From the NCBI RefSeq assembly GCF_030165005.1, contig NZ_JASNNW010000025.1:1-64000 (forward strand): 64,000 nt of DNA, read 5' to 3'. The position numbers were made by a program, and so were the translations under genes. How positions within the stretch are numbered: the stretch's first letter is position 1; every line of letters begins with the position of its first letter. The notes beneath the pieces are model-generated. The model had not been told where the DNA came from and did no database searches. It saw nothing but the letters and a program-made list of their open reading frames with translations. Below are positions 51,201-59,860 of the stretch, piece by piece. The stretch comes from Blastococcus capsensis (lineage in GTDB: Bacteria; Actinomycetota; Actinomycetes; Mycobacteriales; Geodermatophilaceae).

Positions 51201-52749
51201 GCCGGGTGAGCACCAGCTCGAGGCCGGCGTCGGCGGCGGTGCTGAGCAGCGCCTCGGCGTGCGGGTCGAGCTCGGCGGCGACGGTGACGGTGCCGACCCT
51301 CCTGCGGCCTTCAAGGAGGGAGCGGACCTCGCCGCCGGGAGCGTCGTCGCTGCTGCGGACCGGGCCGAGGCGCAGCCGGCTCCCGTCATCGCTCGTCGTG
51401 AGCAGGCGGCTGGCGGCTGTCCAGACGGCGGCGTCGTCCCAGCCGTCGGCCTCGGCGGTGGCCTCGACGACCACCGGCGGGCCGGTGCAGAGCGTGGCGG
51501 CGTCGACGACGACGGTGTCGACGCGGTCGAGCCGGCGGTAGGCCGAGCCGTCGAGCGGGAGGATGCCGCGGCGGCACAGCAGCAGGTCGAGCGTGGCGGC
51601 GAAGGACTCTCTTCCCTGGACCGCGGCCTTGGGGGTGAGGGCCCGCAGCAGGTCGGCGGAGCGGCCGGGGCGGCGCGTCAGCGCGAGGAGGGTGAGGGCG
51701 GCGGCGAGCTCGCTGGGGGCGAGGCGGTCGCGGTAGGTCTCGACCGGGCCGTTCCGCAGTGGTGCCGGGCGGGGGCCGGGGGGTTGCTCGGGTGTGGCCT
51801 CGTCGTCGTCGGGTCCGGGGCGGCACAGCTCCCGTTCGCGGCGGCACCAGACCTGGCGGCGGGCGCGCATCTCCAGGGCCCGCTGGACGGCGGCGGTGGC
51901 GTTGAGCGCCGGCACGGTGGGGCTCTGGGTGAGGGCGTGCAGGAGTGCGCTGGTGCCCTCGAAGACGAGGTCGGTGCCGACGGGACCGATGCGGTCGGAC
52001 AGCGCCCGCTTGAGCCACTGCTGCGTGTCCAGCACGGACATGAGGAGGGTGGCGTGCCGGTGCACCGCGGGGATCGGCAGGTACTTGGCGGCGGTGGCGA
52101 CGCCGAACGCCGCGGTGTCGACCGCGGCGGCGAGGACAGCGGCCAGGAGGGGCTCGAGATCGGCCGGGTGGTCGGGGCGCTGCGGGAAGACGCCGGTGCC
52201 GCCGCGGGCCTGCTCGATCTCGGTGACCACGCCGACGACGTCCTCGACGGTGACCCGGCGCGCGTCGACGGCGATCATCACCCGGCCGACGACGTCGTTG
52301 ACCGTGGCCCACTCGACGCCCTCGAGCCGCTCCAGGTGGCTGCGCAGCGCGCGGCGGGCGCCCGGGGCGTCGTCGTCGGTGGGGTCCTCGACCTCGATCT
52401 GCAGGCGGTCGCGGTCGCCCCAGACCCTCCTCGTGTGGCGGGCGAGTGGCGGCTCGAGCATGCCCTTGGCGGCGTCGACGAGGTCGTGCAGGTGGCCGCC
52501 GGGGAGCGGGTCGGCACCGGTGACCAGGGTGCCGACCGCGCGGGTGGTACGTGTGGCGGCGCTCTGGGCCAGGTGCAGCGAGCCGTTGACCCCGGCGCGG
52601 GCGACGCTCCTCGTGAGCCCGGCCGTCTCGCCGAGCAGCCCGGCGCCGACGAGCACGGGGACGGCCGCCAGCCCGGCGATGCCGGCGGCGAGGCCGGCGG
52701 CCTCGCGTGCGGCCCTCCGGGCCGAGTCGAGCCGATCGAGCAGAGTCAT
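48223..52749 (-). CDS. Giant cation-transporting P-type ATPase, CtpI-like
   Basis: 1508 aa, far longer than a standard P-type ATPase (about 700-1000), matching the enlarged mycobacterial CtpI type. The first half (about 700 residues) is an extension with an early hydrophobic stretch (AGLAAGIAGLAAVPVLVGAG), metal-binding-like segments (EGVEWATVNDVVGRVMIAVD) and a degenerate HAD-like portion. The second half has the core: TGES (actuator), FDKTGTLTENR with the phosphorylated Asp, KGAPE and TGDGVNDAAAIRLADVGVG. The ATG at 52749 follows GGGGG. The transported ion is unknown. Confidence 0.9.
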   Translation of the reverse strand: MTLLDRLDSARRAAREAAGLAAGIAGLAAVPVLVGAGLLGETAGLTRSVARAGVNGSLHLAQSAATRTTRAVGTLVTGADPLPGGHLHDLVDAAKGMLEPPLARHTRRVWGDRDRLQIEVEDPTDDDAPGARRALRSHLERLEGVEWATVNDVVGRVMIAVDARRVTVEDVVGVVTEIEQARGGTGVFPQRPDHPADLEPLLAAVLAAAVDTAAFGVATAAKYLPIPAVHRHATLLMSVLDTQQWLKRALSDRIGPVGTDLVFEGTSALLHALTQSPTVPALNATAAVQRALEMRARRQVWCRRERELCRPGPDDDEATPEQPPGPRPAPLRNGPVETYRDRLAPSELAAALTLLALTRRPGRSADLLRALTPKAAVQGRESFAATLDLLLCRRGILPLDGSAYRRLDRVDTVVVDAATLCTGPPVVVEATAEADGWDDAAVWTAASRLLTTSDDGSRLRLGPVRSSDDAPGGEVRSLLEGRRRVGTVTVAAELDPHAEALLSTAADAGLELVLTRHVGAREIAGLTDDIVPADVPLVDTVRQLQEDGRGVLLVSAVNGPALLAADIAVTPVLDGRAPAWGADLVTSPGLADACRIVAAVPDAKAVSRRSAATALTGNVLGGLLAAVGSARYGQRKATTPGKGATVSTMAAATWTAARSASRPVPAPTVHTPWHALEPDDVLRRLADVPAEPEHRPGRVPALARRAAALPPVRVPARFARTVAAELADPLTPILVTGAGATAVLGEVTDAVLVGSVTAINAVVSGLQRLRAESALEALLLEQETCARRETDSGHEEVPGTALRVGDVLLVEAGTVVAADARLLEASDLEVDESGLTGESLSVAKSVAATPGAEVGDRTCMLFDGTTVVAGRGRAVVVAVGSATQAGRAARAAGGAAPPAGVQARLAELTRAVLPLTLAGGAAVTVLSVLWRRPLRESVSAGVAIAVAAVPEGLPLVATVAQQAAARRLSRRGAVVRSARVLEALGRVDTVCFDKTGTLTENRLRVTRLVPLDGTEEELLRLAAAGMGNGDDRAHETDRAVLDAAGDAWDSPPDASLAFAAGRGFSAAVRDGRLVVKGAPETVLRRCADAPQVHDRIKELAGEGLRVLAVADRAVDGVPDDLDEAATGLTLRGFIGLADTLRESSVRAVEQLRAAGVRVVVATGDHPETASAIAAEAGIPDADLVVTGAQLARASDSERARLVAETAVFARLSPEQKVTLVAALRRAGATLAMTGDGVNDAAAIRLADVGVGVEGAESPAARTAADLVLTDLDLTRLVDAIAEGRAMWSRVRDAVAILVGGNAGEVAFTVLGTAVGGRAPLGTRQLLLVNLLTDMFPALAVAVAAPRQVQAGDDDGPLAGHPLAAVLHAGPHRGFTREVRRMVLVRGAATAAGATGAWAVGRATPILPGRASTMGLAALISTQLAQTAWSGRRSPLVLVTVAGSLAALVAIVQTPGLSRFFGCTPLDPVSWSTVLGSAAVGAAGAELVPPLVARWRSAGSSGATAPASS

Positions 52750-52829
52750 GTCACCCCCGTGACGGCGGTCACGGGGAACGGTACGTGGACTGGGTGTGAA
52801 CCGCAGGGGGTGCGGGTCCTCGGTTCCCG

Positions 52830-53585
52830 TCAGGTGAGGAAGCCGCGCAGCAGGGCCGCGGTGCCGGCCAGGTGCTCGGCCATGCCGGAGCGCGCGCCTT
52901 CGGGGTCGCCGGCCAGGATCGCGGTGACGACCGCCGCGTGCTGGCGGTCCGAGTGCTCGATGTTCGGCGGCAGCAGCGGGATGGCGTCGAGCAGCTCGTT
53001 CACGCGGGTGCGGACGTCCGCGACCGCCGTCGTCAGGGACGGGGAGCCGGCCACCTCGGCGACCGCGAGGTGCAGGCGCGAGTCCAGCCTGCGGTAGTCG
53101 GCAGGACCGGCGCCGGTGCACCCGGCGAGCAGGCCGGTGAGGTGCTCGCGGTCCGCGCGGGTCAGCGATCGGGCCGCGGCGGCCTCGGCCGCGCCCGCCT
53201 CGAGCACGAGCCGGAACTGCAGGACGTCCTCGAGGTCCGCCGGCGGCCGGCTCCTGGCAGGGCCCGGTCGCGCACCCGCCGGCGGCGCCGCCACGACGAA
53301 CGTCCCGCCGTAGCGCCCACGCCGGGACTCCAGGTAGCCGGCCGACTGCAGGGTCGCGACCGCTTCCCGCAGCGTCGCGCGGCTCACCCCGAGCCGCGGG
53401 GCGAGCTCGCGTCCCGGCGGCAGCCGCCCTCCCGGCGCCACGACGCCGAGCCGGAGCGCCTGGAGCAGCCGCTCCACCGTCTCCTCGAAGGCGTTGCCGC
53501 CCCGGATCGGGCGGAAGACGGCCTGGTCGGCGCCGCGGACGGGCAGCTCGTCGCCCGCCGGTGGCGGGGCCGCCGATGACTTCAT
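52830..53585 (-). CDS. GntR-family regulator (FadR/FCD subfamily)
   Basis: 251 aa. The winged helix-turn-helix (about residues 27-95) contains LLQALRLGVVAPGGRLPPGREL and LGVSRATLREAVATLQSAGYL, the classic GntR pattern. The C-terminal FCD domain begins around DVLQFRLVLEAGAAEAAA and probably binds a small ligand through His/Asp residues. It sits next to the amine permease and gamma-glutamyl ligase cluster and very likely controls it. ATG at 53585 is preferred to an opening at 53819. Confidence 0.9.
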   Translation of the reverse strand: MKSSAAPPPAGDELPVRGADQAVFRPIRGGNAFEETVERLLQALRLGVVAPGGRLPPGRELAPRLGVSRATLREAVATLQSAGYLESRRGRYGGTFVVAAPPAGARPGPARSRPPADLEDVLQFRLVLEAGAAEAAAARSLTRADREHLTGLLAGCTGAGPADYRRLDSRLHLAVAEVAGSPSLTTAVADVRTRVNELLDAIPLLPPNIEHSDRQHAAVVTAILAGDPEGARSGMAEHLAGTAALLRGFLT

Positions 53586-53604
53586 CGGGGATCCCCGGCC
53601 GGGG

Positions 53605-55056
53605 TCAGTCGCCTGCGAGCTCGGCCTCGGCCCGCCCGATCGCCTCGAACTCCTCCTCGGGGGCGTCGGCCACGAGGCGGTGCCGGCTGTAGAACCAGAA
53701 GTAGGCCAGCGCCGCCACGAAGATGAGCGCGGTGATGCCGGCGGCCTTCTCGTCGACGAAGAAGGTGGCCACCACGGCGGCCGCAGCGAGCACGAGGGCG
53801 ATGCCCGTGGTGACGACACCGCCGGGCGTGCGGTACGGCCGGTGCAGGTCGGGCTCCCGCCTCCGCAGCACGATGTGCGACAGCATCATGAGCACGTAGG
53901 ACACCGTCGCGCCGAACACGGCGATGTTGATCAGCAGTGCGCCGTCCTGGGTGATCGCGGCCAGCAGGAAGCCGATCAGCCCCGGGACGATCAGGGCCAG
54001 GTGCGGTGTCTTCCGGGAGCTGGTGCGCGACAGCCAGCGCGGCAGGTAGCCCGCCCGCGAGAGCGCGAACAGCTGCCGCGAGTAGGCGAACACGATGGAG
54101 AAGAAGCTCGCCACCAGGCCGGCGAGACCGGCGTAGTTGACGAAGTCCGCCATCCAGGTGTTGCCGCCGTAGGCCTCCCGCAGCGCCAGGGGAAGCGGGT
54201 TGTCCGACTCGGCGATCGCGGCCGCACCGGCCCCGCCGGGGGCGGTGACCAGCATGAGGGCCGCGGTGACCAGCAGCACCATCATCGCGGCGATGATCCC
54301 GCGCGGCATGTCCCGCTTGGGGTCGCGCGCCTCCTCGGCCGCGAGGGGCACGCCCTCGACGGCGAGGAAGAACCAGATGCCGTACACGAAGGCGGCCAGC
54401 ACGCCGGCGAAGCCGAACGGCAGGAAGTCGCTGGCCCCGGCGGCGGTGGTGGGCTCGATGTCGAACAGGTTGGCCGCGTCGAACCGGGGCAGCATGCCGA
54501 TGACGAACACGGCCAGGGCGACGACGGCGATCGCGGTGATGCCGAACATCAGCTTCAGCGCCTCGCCGACGCCGTACAGGTGCACCCCGACGAAGAGCGC
54601 GTAGCAGACGAGGTAGACCGGCCAGCCGCTGGTCAGCCCGAACAGGCCCAGCGCCTCGACGTATCCGCCGATGAACACCACGATGGCGGCCGGGGCGATG
54701 ACGTACTCGATGAGGATCGCCGTGCCGGTGGCGAACCCGGCCAGCGGCCCCAGCGCCCGGCGGGCGAACCCGTAACCGGCGCCGGCGACCGGCAGCGCCG
54801 AGGCCAGCTCGGCCAGGCCGAAGACCATGGCCGTGTACATGATCCCCATGAGCACGGTGGCGATCAGCAGACCGCCCCAGCCACCCTCGGCCAGGCCGAA
54901 GTTCCAGCCGGCGAAGTCGCCGGAGATGACGTAGGCGACGCCCAGCCCGGCCAGCAGCACCCACCCGGCCGCGCCGCCCCGCAGCTGCCGCTGCTCCAGA
55001 TAATCTGCGTCGACCCGCTCGTAGTCGGCACCGTGTACGTGGCGGCGATCGGCCAT
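53605..55056 (-). CDS. APC-family amino acid/amine permease, ethanolamine permease-like
   Basis: 483 aa with about twelve hydrophobic segments. It resembles ethanolamine/amine permeases of the APC superfamily: WVLLAGLGVAYVISGDFAGW, VFGLAELASALPVAGAGYG and FFLAVEGVPLAAEEARDPK are typical. ATG at 55056 is chosen because GGAGG lies 6 nt upstream; a longer opening at 55272 is rejected. It is divergent to a GlnA-type ligase gene and may import ethanolamine, putrescine or a similar amine. Confidence 0.9.
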   Translation of the reverse strand: MADRRHVHGADYERVDADYLEQRQLRGGAAGWVLLAGLGVAYVISGDFAGWNFGLAEGGWGGLLIATVLMGIMYTAMVFGLAELASALPVAGAGYGFARRALGPLAGFATGTAILIEYVIAPAAIVVFIGGYVEALGLFGLTSGWPVYLVCYALFVGVHLYGVGEALKLMFGITAIAVVALAVFVIGMLPRFDAANLFDIEPTTAAGASDFLPFGFAGVLAAFVYGIWFFLAVEGVPLAAEEARDPKRDMPRGIIAAMMVLLVTAALMLVTAPGGAGAAAIAESDNPLPLALREAYGGNTWMADFVNYAGLAGLVASFFSIVFAYSRQLFALSRAGYLPRWLSRTSSRKTPHLALIVPGLIGFLLAAITQDGALLINIAVFGATVSYVLMMLSHIVLRRREPDLHRPYRTPGGVVTTGIALVLAAAAVVATFFVDEKAAGITALIFVAALAYFWFYSRHRLVADAPEEEFEAIGRAEAELAGD

Positions 55057-55351
55057 GCCGGCCTCCATGCTCGGGCCCGCCCAGCGGCGGGCTTTGGGCT
55101 TCACCTGGACCTTTGGGTGTGATCGGTGGCGCGAACAGTGGCCGTGCGCGCGGGCCCTGTCAAGGCTGTGGCGCCGCCCCCGTGCAATCGGTGCTCCGAC
55201 CTGACCTGCGAAGGCGCCGACTGCCGGCCGGTCCGGAAGCCGTTGACGCCGGGCCGGTCGGACGTGTTGCATCTGCCCGCAATGGACTCGTGCTGATCCC
55301 TTGACGCCCCCACCGTCCGCACGGAAGGGGTGCAGCGCCCGAGGAGGCTAC
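55057..55351. other. Divergent intergenic region of the amine cluster
   Basis: 295 nt between the permease and the ligase genes. It contains CTTTGGG direct repeats at 55092-55098 and 55111-55117, a TTGC-N8-GCAA inverted repeat at 55267-55282 and a TTGACG hexamer at 55301-55306. These are candidate sites for promoters and the GntR or IclR regulators, but no arrangement is decisive. GAGGAGG at 55341-55347 serves the ligase start. Confidence 0.5.
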
Positions 55352-56716
55352 GTGGAGCGACCCCCGGCACCGCTGTCGGTCGACGAGCTGGGCAGGCTGG
55401 TCGCCGACGGCCGGATCGAGACCGTGCTGGTCGCCATGACCGACATGCAGGGCCGGCTGCAGGGCAAGCGCTGCGGGGCCCGGTACTTCATGGAGGAGGT
55501 GCTGCCGCACGGGGCCGAGGCGTGCAACTACCTGCTCGCCGTCGACGTCGAGATGAACACCGTCCCCGGCTACGCCATGACCTCGTGGGAGAGCGGCTAC
55601 GGCGACTTCGCGCTGAGCCCCGATGTCTCGACGCTGCGGCTGGTGCCGTGGCACCCGGGGACGGCGCTGGTGCTCTGCGACGTCCGGTGGCTGGACGGCC
55701 GGCCGGTCGCGCCGTCGCCCCGGCAGGTGCTGCAGCGGCAGCTGGACCGGCTGGCCGAGCACGGTCTGACCGCCTACGTCGGCACGGAGCTCGAGTTCTT
55801 CACCTTCAAGACGTCGTTCGAGGACGCCTGGCGCCGCGGCTACCGCGACCTGGAGCCGGCCAACCAGTACAACGTCGACTACTCGCTGATCGGCACCGGC
55901 CGCATCGACGGGCTGCTGCGCGACATCGCCCGCGGGATGACCGGGGCCGGCCTGTACGTCGAGTCCGCCAAGGGCGAGTGCAACCTCGGCCAGCACGAGA
56001 TCGCCTTCCGGTACAGCGACGCGCTGAGCACGTGCGACAACCACGTCGTCTACAAGACCGGCGCCAAGGAGATCGCGGCGCAGCACGGCATGAGCCTGAG
56101 CTTCATGGCCAAGTTCGACGAGCGCGAGGGCAACTCCTGCCACATCCACCTGAGCCTGCGCGGCTCGGACGGCCGCTCCGCGATGGCCGGCGACGGCGAG
56201 CACGGGTTCTCGCCGCTGATGGACCACTTCCTGGCCGGGCAGCTGGCCTGCCTGGAGGAGCTGACGGCGCTGCTCGCCCCGAACGTGAACTCCTACAAGC
56301 GGTTCGCCGAGGGCAGTTTCGCGCCCACCGCGGTGGCCTGGGGCGTGGACAACCGCACCTGCGCGCTGCGCATTGTCGGGCACGGCGAGTCGCTGCGGTT
56401 CGAGAACCGCCTGCCCGGCGGCGACGTCAACCCCTACCTCGCGGTCGCCGCACTGATCGCGGCCGGGCTGCACGGGCTGGAGAACCGGCTGCCGCTGGAG
56501 CCGCCGGTCACCGGGAACGCCTATGCCTCGGACAAGCCGCGCGTGCCCACGACGCTGCGACAGGCAGCCGACCGGCTCGAGGCCAGCGAGATGGCCGTGC
56601 AGGCGTTCGGCGAGGAGGTCGTGCAGCACTACGTGCACGCCGCGCGGGTCGAGGTCGCGGCCTTCGAAGCCGCGGTGACGGACTGGGAGCGGGTGCGTGG
56701 CTTCGAACGGCTCTGA
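55352..56716 (+). CDS. Glutamine synthetase family gamma-glutamyl-amine ligase (GlnA4-like)
   Basis: 454 aa. Belongs to the GlnA-like ligases that join glutamate to an amine (gamma-glutamylation of ethanolamine or polyamines). Seen: LVAMTDMQGRLQGKRCGARYF at the N-terminus, the ATP/metal site GTELEFFTFK, NLGQHEIAFRYSDALSTCDN, the HIHLSL metal region and SYKRFAEGSFAPTAVAWG and FENRLPGGDVNPYL. GTG at 55352 follows GGAGG. The neighbouring PuuD-like hydrolase and aldehyde dehydrogenase support a Puu-type pathway rather than ammonia assimilation. Confidence 0.92.
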   Translation: MERPPAPLSVDELGRLVADGRIETVLVAMTDMQGRLQGKRCGARYFMEEVLPHGAEACNYLLAVDVEMNTVPGYAMTSWESGYGDFALSPDVSTLRLVPWHPGTALVLCDVRWLDGRPVAPSPRQVLQRQLDRLAEHGLTAYVGTELEFFTFKTSFEDAWRRGYRDLEPANQYNVDYSLIGTGRIDGLLRDIARGMTGAGLYVESAKGECNLGQHEIAFRYSDALSTCDNHVVYKTGAKEIAAQHGMSLSFMAKFDEREGNSCHIHLSLRGSDGRSAMAGDGEHGFSPLMDHFLAGQLACLEELTALLAPNVNSYKRFAEGSFAPTAVAWGVDNRTCALRIVGHGESLRFENRLPGGDVNPYLAVAALIAAGLHGLENRLPLEPPVTGNAYASDKPRVPTTLRQAADRLEASEMAVQAFGEEVVQHYVHAARVEVAAFEAAVTDWERVRGFERL

Positions 56717-57437
56717 CTCCGTGGGCGGGGGACATCGTCCGCGCATCGGCGTGACGACCTACCTGCAGAACGCCCGCCACGGGGTCTGGGACCACGAGGC
56801 CGCGGTGCTGCCGCGCTCCTACGTCGACGTCGTCGTCCGGGTCGGTGGCTCGCCGCTGCTGCTCCCGCCGGTGGACGAGGTCGATCCGGACGTGATCGGC
56901 GTGCTCGACGGCCTGGTGCTCAGCGGCGGCGGGGACGTCGATCCCGCGCGCTACGGCGCCGAGCCGCATCCGCGGACGGGCGGCACGTCCGCCGTCCGTG
57001 ACCAGGCGGAGGAGACGCTGCTGCGGGCGGCGCTGGCCGCCGACGTGCCCGTGCTGGGCGTGTGCCGCGGCATGCAGGTGCTGAACGTGGCGCTGGGCGG
57101 CACGCTGGCACAGCACCTGCCCGACGTCGTCGGCCACGAGGGGCACCGGCCGGCGCCGGCGACCTTCGGGCGGACGCGGGTGCGGCTCGACGAGGGCAGC
57201 CTGCTCGGCGGGGTGTTCGGCGCCGAGACCGAGGTGCACTGCTACCACCACCAGGCGGTGGACGTGCTGTCGCCGGAGCTGGTGGCCGTCGGCCGGGCGG
57301 ACGACGGGACACTGGAGGCCGTCGAGCTGCGCGGGCCGCGGTTCGCCGTCGGCGTGCAGTGGCACCCCGAGGTGGACGGGGACGACTGCCGGCTGTTCCA
57401 GGCCCTGGTCGACGCCTCGGCCCGTGCCTCGACCTGA
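56697..57437 (+). CDS. Gamma-glutamyl-gamma-aminobutyrate hydrolase-type class I amidotransferase (PuuD-like)
   Basis: 246 aa peptidase C26 family member. Catalytic features are the nucleophile GVCRGMQ (Cys123), HHQAVD and the C-terminal WHPE, with [16 protein letters not shown] and FGRTRVRL between. It cleaves gamma-glutamyl intermediates produced by the adjacent ligase and releases glutamate. Its GTG start overlaps the 3' end of the ligase gene by 20 nt; an in-frame GTG at 56721 is an alternative start. Confidence 0.92.
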   Translation: MASNGSDSVGGGHRPRIGVTTYLQNARHGVWDHEAAVLPRSYVDVVVRVGGSPLLLPPVDEVDPDVIGVLDGLVLSGGGDVDPARYGAEPHPRTGGTSAVRDQAEETLLRAALAADVPVLGVCRGMQVLNVALGGTLAQHLPDVVGHEGHRPAPATFGRTRVRLDEGSLLGGVFGAETEVHCYHHQAVDVLSPELVAVGRADDGTLEAVELRGPRFAVGVQWHPEVDGDDCRLFQALVDASARAST

Positions 57438-57471
57438 CTGCCCTGACCACCCGACCTCGACGAGGAGACGC

Positions 57472-58839
57472 GTGACGACGACCATCCAGCTGGTCAACCC
57501 GGCCGACGAGCAGCTGCTGCAGGAGGTGGCGCTGACGTCGGCGGAGGAGGCCGATCTCGCGATCGAGCGCGCCGCTGCTGCGCACGCGTCGTGGCGCCGC
57601 GTCGCGCCCGCGGACCGGGCGCGGCTGCTGCGGCGCTTCGCGGCCGCCGTCGACGCCGAGGTGGAGAACCTCGCGTCGCTGGAGGTGCGCAACTCCGGCC
57701 ATCCGGTCGGTGCCGCGCGGTGGGAGGCGGGGCACGTCCGCGACGTCCTGGAGTACTACGCGGCCGCACCCGAGCGGCTGTTCGGCCGGCAGATCCCGGT
57801 GGCCGGGGGAGTGGACGTCACCTTCCAGGAGCCGCTCGGCGTCGTCGGCGTGATCGTGCCGTGGAACTTCCCGATGCCGATCGCGGCGTGGGGGTTCGCG
57901 CCGGCGCTGGCCGCGGGCAACTGCGTGGTGCTCAAGCCGGCCGAGCTGACGCCGCTGACGGCGCTGCGCCTGGCCGAGCTGGCGCGGGATGCCGGCATCC
58001 CGGAGGACGTCTTCCAGGTGCTGCCGGGGGAGGGGTCCGTCGTCGGCCGGCGGTTCGTCGAGAACCCGCTGGTGCGCAAGGTGTCGTTCACCGGCTCGAC
58101 GGCGGTGGGCAAGCAGGTGATGGCCGGCTGCGCCGACCAGGTGAAGCGGGTGACGCTGGAGCTCGGCGGCAAGAGCGCCAACATCGTGTTCGCGGACGCC
58201 GACCTGGAGAAGGCGGCGGCCACGGCGCCGTACGGCGTCTTCGACAACGCCGGTCAGGACTGCTGCTCGCGGTCGCGGATCCTGGTCGAGCGGTCGGTGT
58301 TCGACCGGTTCCTGTCGCTGATGGAGCCGGCGGTGACGGGGCTGCGGGTGGGGGACCCTTCGGACCCCGCCACGGAGATGGGGCCGCTCATCTCCGCGGC
58401 GCACCGTTCCAAAGTGGCCTCGTACGTGCCGTCGGATGCGCCGGTGGCGTTCCGGGGGAGCGCGCCCTCCGGTCCGGGTTTCTGGTTCCCGCCGACGGTG
58501 CTGACGCCCTCGCGCCCGGACGACCCGGTGCTGCGCGAGGAGGTGTTCGGCCCGGTCGTGGCGGTGGTGCCCTTCGACGACGAGGACGACGCCGTCCGCA
58601 TCGCCAACGACTCCGACTACGGGCTGTCCGGGTCGATCTGGACGCGGGACGTGGGGCGGGCGTTCCGGGTGTCCCGCGGGGTGGAGGCCGGCAACCTGTC
58701 GGTCAACTCGCACTCGTCGGTGCGCTACGGCACGCCGTTCGGTGGCTTCAAGCAGTCGGGGCTGGGCCGGGAGCTCGGCCCGGACGCGCTCTCGGCGTTC
58801 ACCGAGACCAAGAACGTCTTTCTCGCGACGGAGGAGTAG
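57472..58839 (+). CDS. Aldehyde dehydrogenase (NAD(P)-dependent)
   Basis: 455 aa. Complete ALDH marks: [34 protein letters not shown] (general-base Glu region) and the catalytic cysteine in GQDCCSRSR (Cys264 or 265), then [13 protein letters not shown]. Start GTG at 57472 follows GAGGAGAC. In this cluster it most likely oxidises the gamma-glutamyl aldehyde made after amine oxidation, as PuuC does, although the amine-oxidising step (PuuB) is not seen here. It ends at TAG, next to the SDR gene. Confidence 0.93.
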   Translation: MTTTIQLVNPADEQLLQEVALTSAEEADLAIERAAAAHASWRRVAPADRARLLRRFAAAVDAEVENLASLEVRNSGHPVGAARWEAGHVRDVLEYYAAAPERLFGRQIPVAGGVDVTFQEPLGVVGVIVPWNFPMPIAAWGFAPALAAGNCVVLKPAELTPLTALRLAELARDAGIPEDVFQVLPGEGSVVGRRFVENPLVRKVSFTGSTAVGKQVMAGCADQVKRVTLELGGKSANIVFADADLEKAAATAPYGVFDNAGQDCCSRSRILVERSVFDRFLSLMEPAVTGLRVGDPSDPATEMGPLISAAHRSKVASYVPSDAPVAFRGSAPSGPGFWFPPTVLTPSRPDDPVLREEVFGPVVAVVPFDDEDDAVRIANDSDYGLSGSIWTRDVGRAFRVSRGVEAGNLSVNSHSSVRYGTPFGGFKQSGLGRELGPDALSAFTETKNVFLATEE

Positions 58840-58841
58840 GA

Positions 58842-59606
58842 ATGCAGCGTCTGGAGGGTCGGGTCGCCGTGGTGACCGGCGGCGGGAGCGGGATCGGGCT
58901 GGCGTCGGTGCGCCGGCTCGCCTCGGAGGGTGCCCGGGTGGTCATCGCCGACGTCGACGAGCAAGCCGGTAAGAGCGCCGCCGACGAGGTGGGCGGGCTC
59001 TTCGTGCGCACCGACGTGACCAGCGAGACCGACGTGGAGGCGCTGTTCGCCGCGGCGAACGAGACCTACGGCTCGGTGGACGTCGCGTTCAACAACGCCG
59101 GCATCTCGCCGCCGGACGACGACTCGATCCTGGTGACCGGGCTCGATGCGTGGCGGCGGGTGCAGGAGGTGAACCTGACCTCGGTGTTCCTCTGCTGCAA
59201 GGCGGCGATCCCGTACATGCAGCGCCAGGGGAAGGGCTCGATCATCAACACGGCGTCGTTCGTGGCGGTGATGGGGGCGGCGACGTCGCAGATCAGCTAC
59301 AGCGCCTCCAAGGGCGGCGTGCTGTCGATGAGCCGGGAGCTCGGCGTGCAGTTCGCCCGAGAGGGCATCCGGATCAACGCGCTGTGCCCGGGGCCGGTGA
59401 ACACCCCGCTGCTGCAGGAGCTGTTCGCCACCGACCCGGAGCGCGCGGCCCGCCGGCTGGTGCACGTGCCGCTGGGCCGGTTCGCCGAGCCGGAGGAGAT
59501 CGCCGCGGCGGTCGCGTTCCTGGCCAGCGACGACTCGTCGTTCATGACCGCCTCGACGTTCCTCGTGGACGGCGGGATCTCGGGGGCGTACGTCACGCCG
59601 GAGTGA
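58842..59606 (+). CDS. Short-chain dehydrogenase/reductase
   Basis: 254 aa SDR. NAD-binding TGGGSGIG (about residues 12-19), NNAGISPPD, the catalytic Ser in SIINTASFVAV and YSASKGG with Tyr and Lys (about 152-156) are complete. The ATG at 58842 is 2 nt after the aldehyde dehydrogenase stop and has AGGAGTAGG upstream. It could reduce or oxidise an alcohol/ketone in the same pathway; substrate unknown. Confidence 0.93.
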   Translation: MQRLEGRVAVVTGGGSGIGLASVRRLASEGARVVIADVDEQAGKSAADEVGGLFVRTDVTSETDVEALFAAANETYGSVDVAFNNAGISPPDDDSILVTGLDAWRRVQEVNLTSVFLCCKAAIPYMQRQGKGSIINTASFVAVMGAATSQISYSASKGGVLSMSRELGVQFAREGIRINALCPGPVNTPLLQELFATDPERAARRLVHVPLGRFAEPEEIAAAVAFLASDDSSFMTASTFLVDGGISGAYVTPE

Positions 59607-59629
59607 CCGCCCGGCCGGGCGGATCACTC
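59601..59629 (+). terminator. Terminator of the amine-catabolic operon
   Basis: GAGTGA and the palindrome CCGCCCGGCCGGGCGG, followed by an unpaired A and TCACTC, make one long hairpin (8 + 6 bp) that includes the stop codon of the SDR gene. It is a likely transcription terminator. Confidence 0.65.
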
Positions 59630-59860
59630 CGGCGGCCGGCGCCTGACGCGCGGGGGAGCGGCCAGCGCGCCCCGACGGAACGTGAGCGCCGTGCTTCTCG
59701 GCGTCGCCTGGGGGGTCCGCCAAGCCGGGCGGTGGCGGTTCGACCGAACCCAGCCCGGAGCCCGATCCCCTCGACGGTGTGCAAGAGCTGCCCGCCGACG
59801 GCAGCCTATGGTGTCGGCGGAGCTATCGGCGCCCACCGACCGCGCCGCCGCGACCGCGGT
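59630..59860. other. Intergenic region, no gene seen
   Basis: About 230 nt between convergent genes. It contains GGTTCGACCGAACC (a 6-bp palindromic hairpin) near 59737, but no T-loop, CCA end or recognisable ORF. A second promoter is not seen. Confidence 0.4.

Noticed and set aside
59737-59760. tRNA T-arm near GGTTCGACCGAACC
   Set aside because: The sequence is a short palindrome without flanking acceptor, D or anticodon arms.
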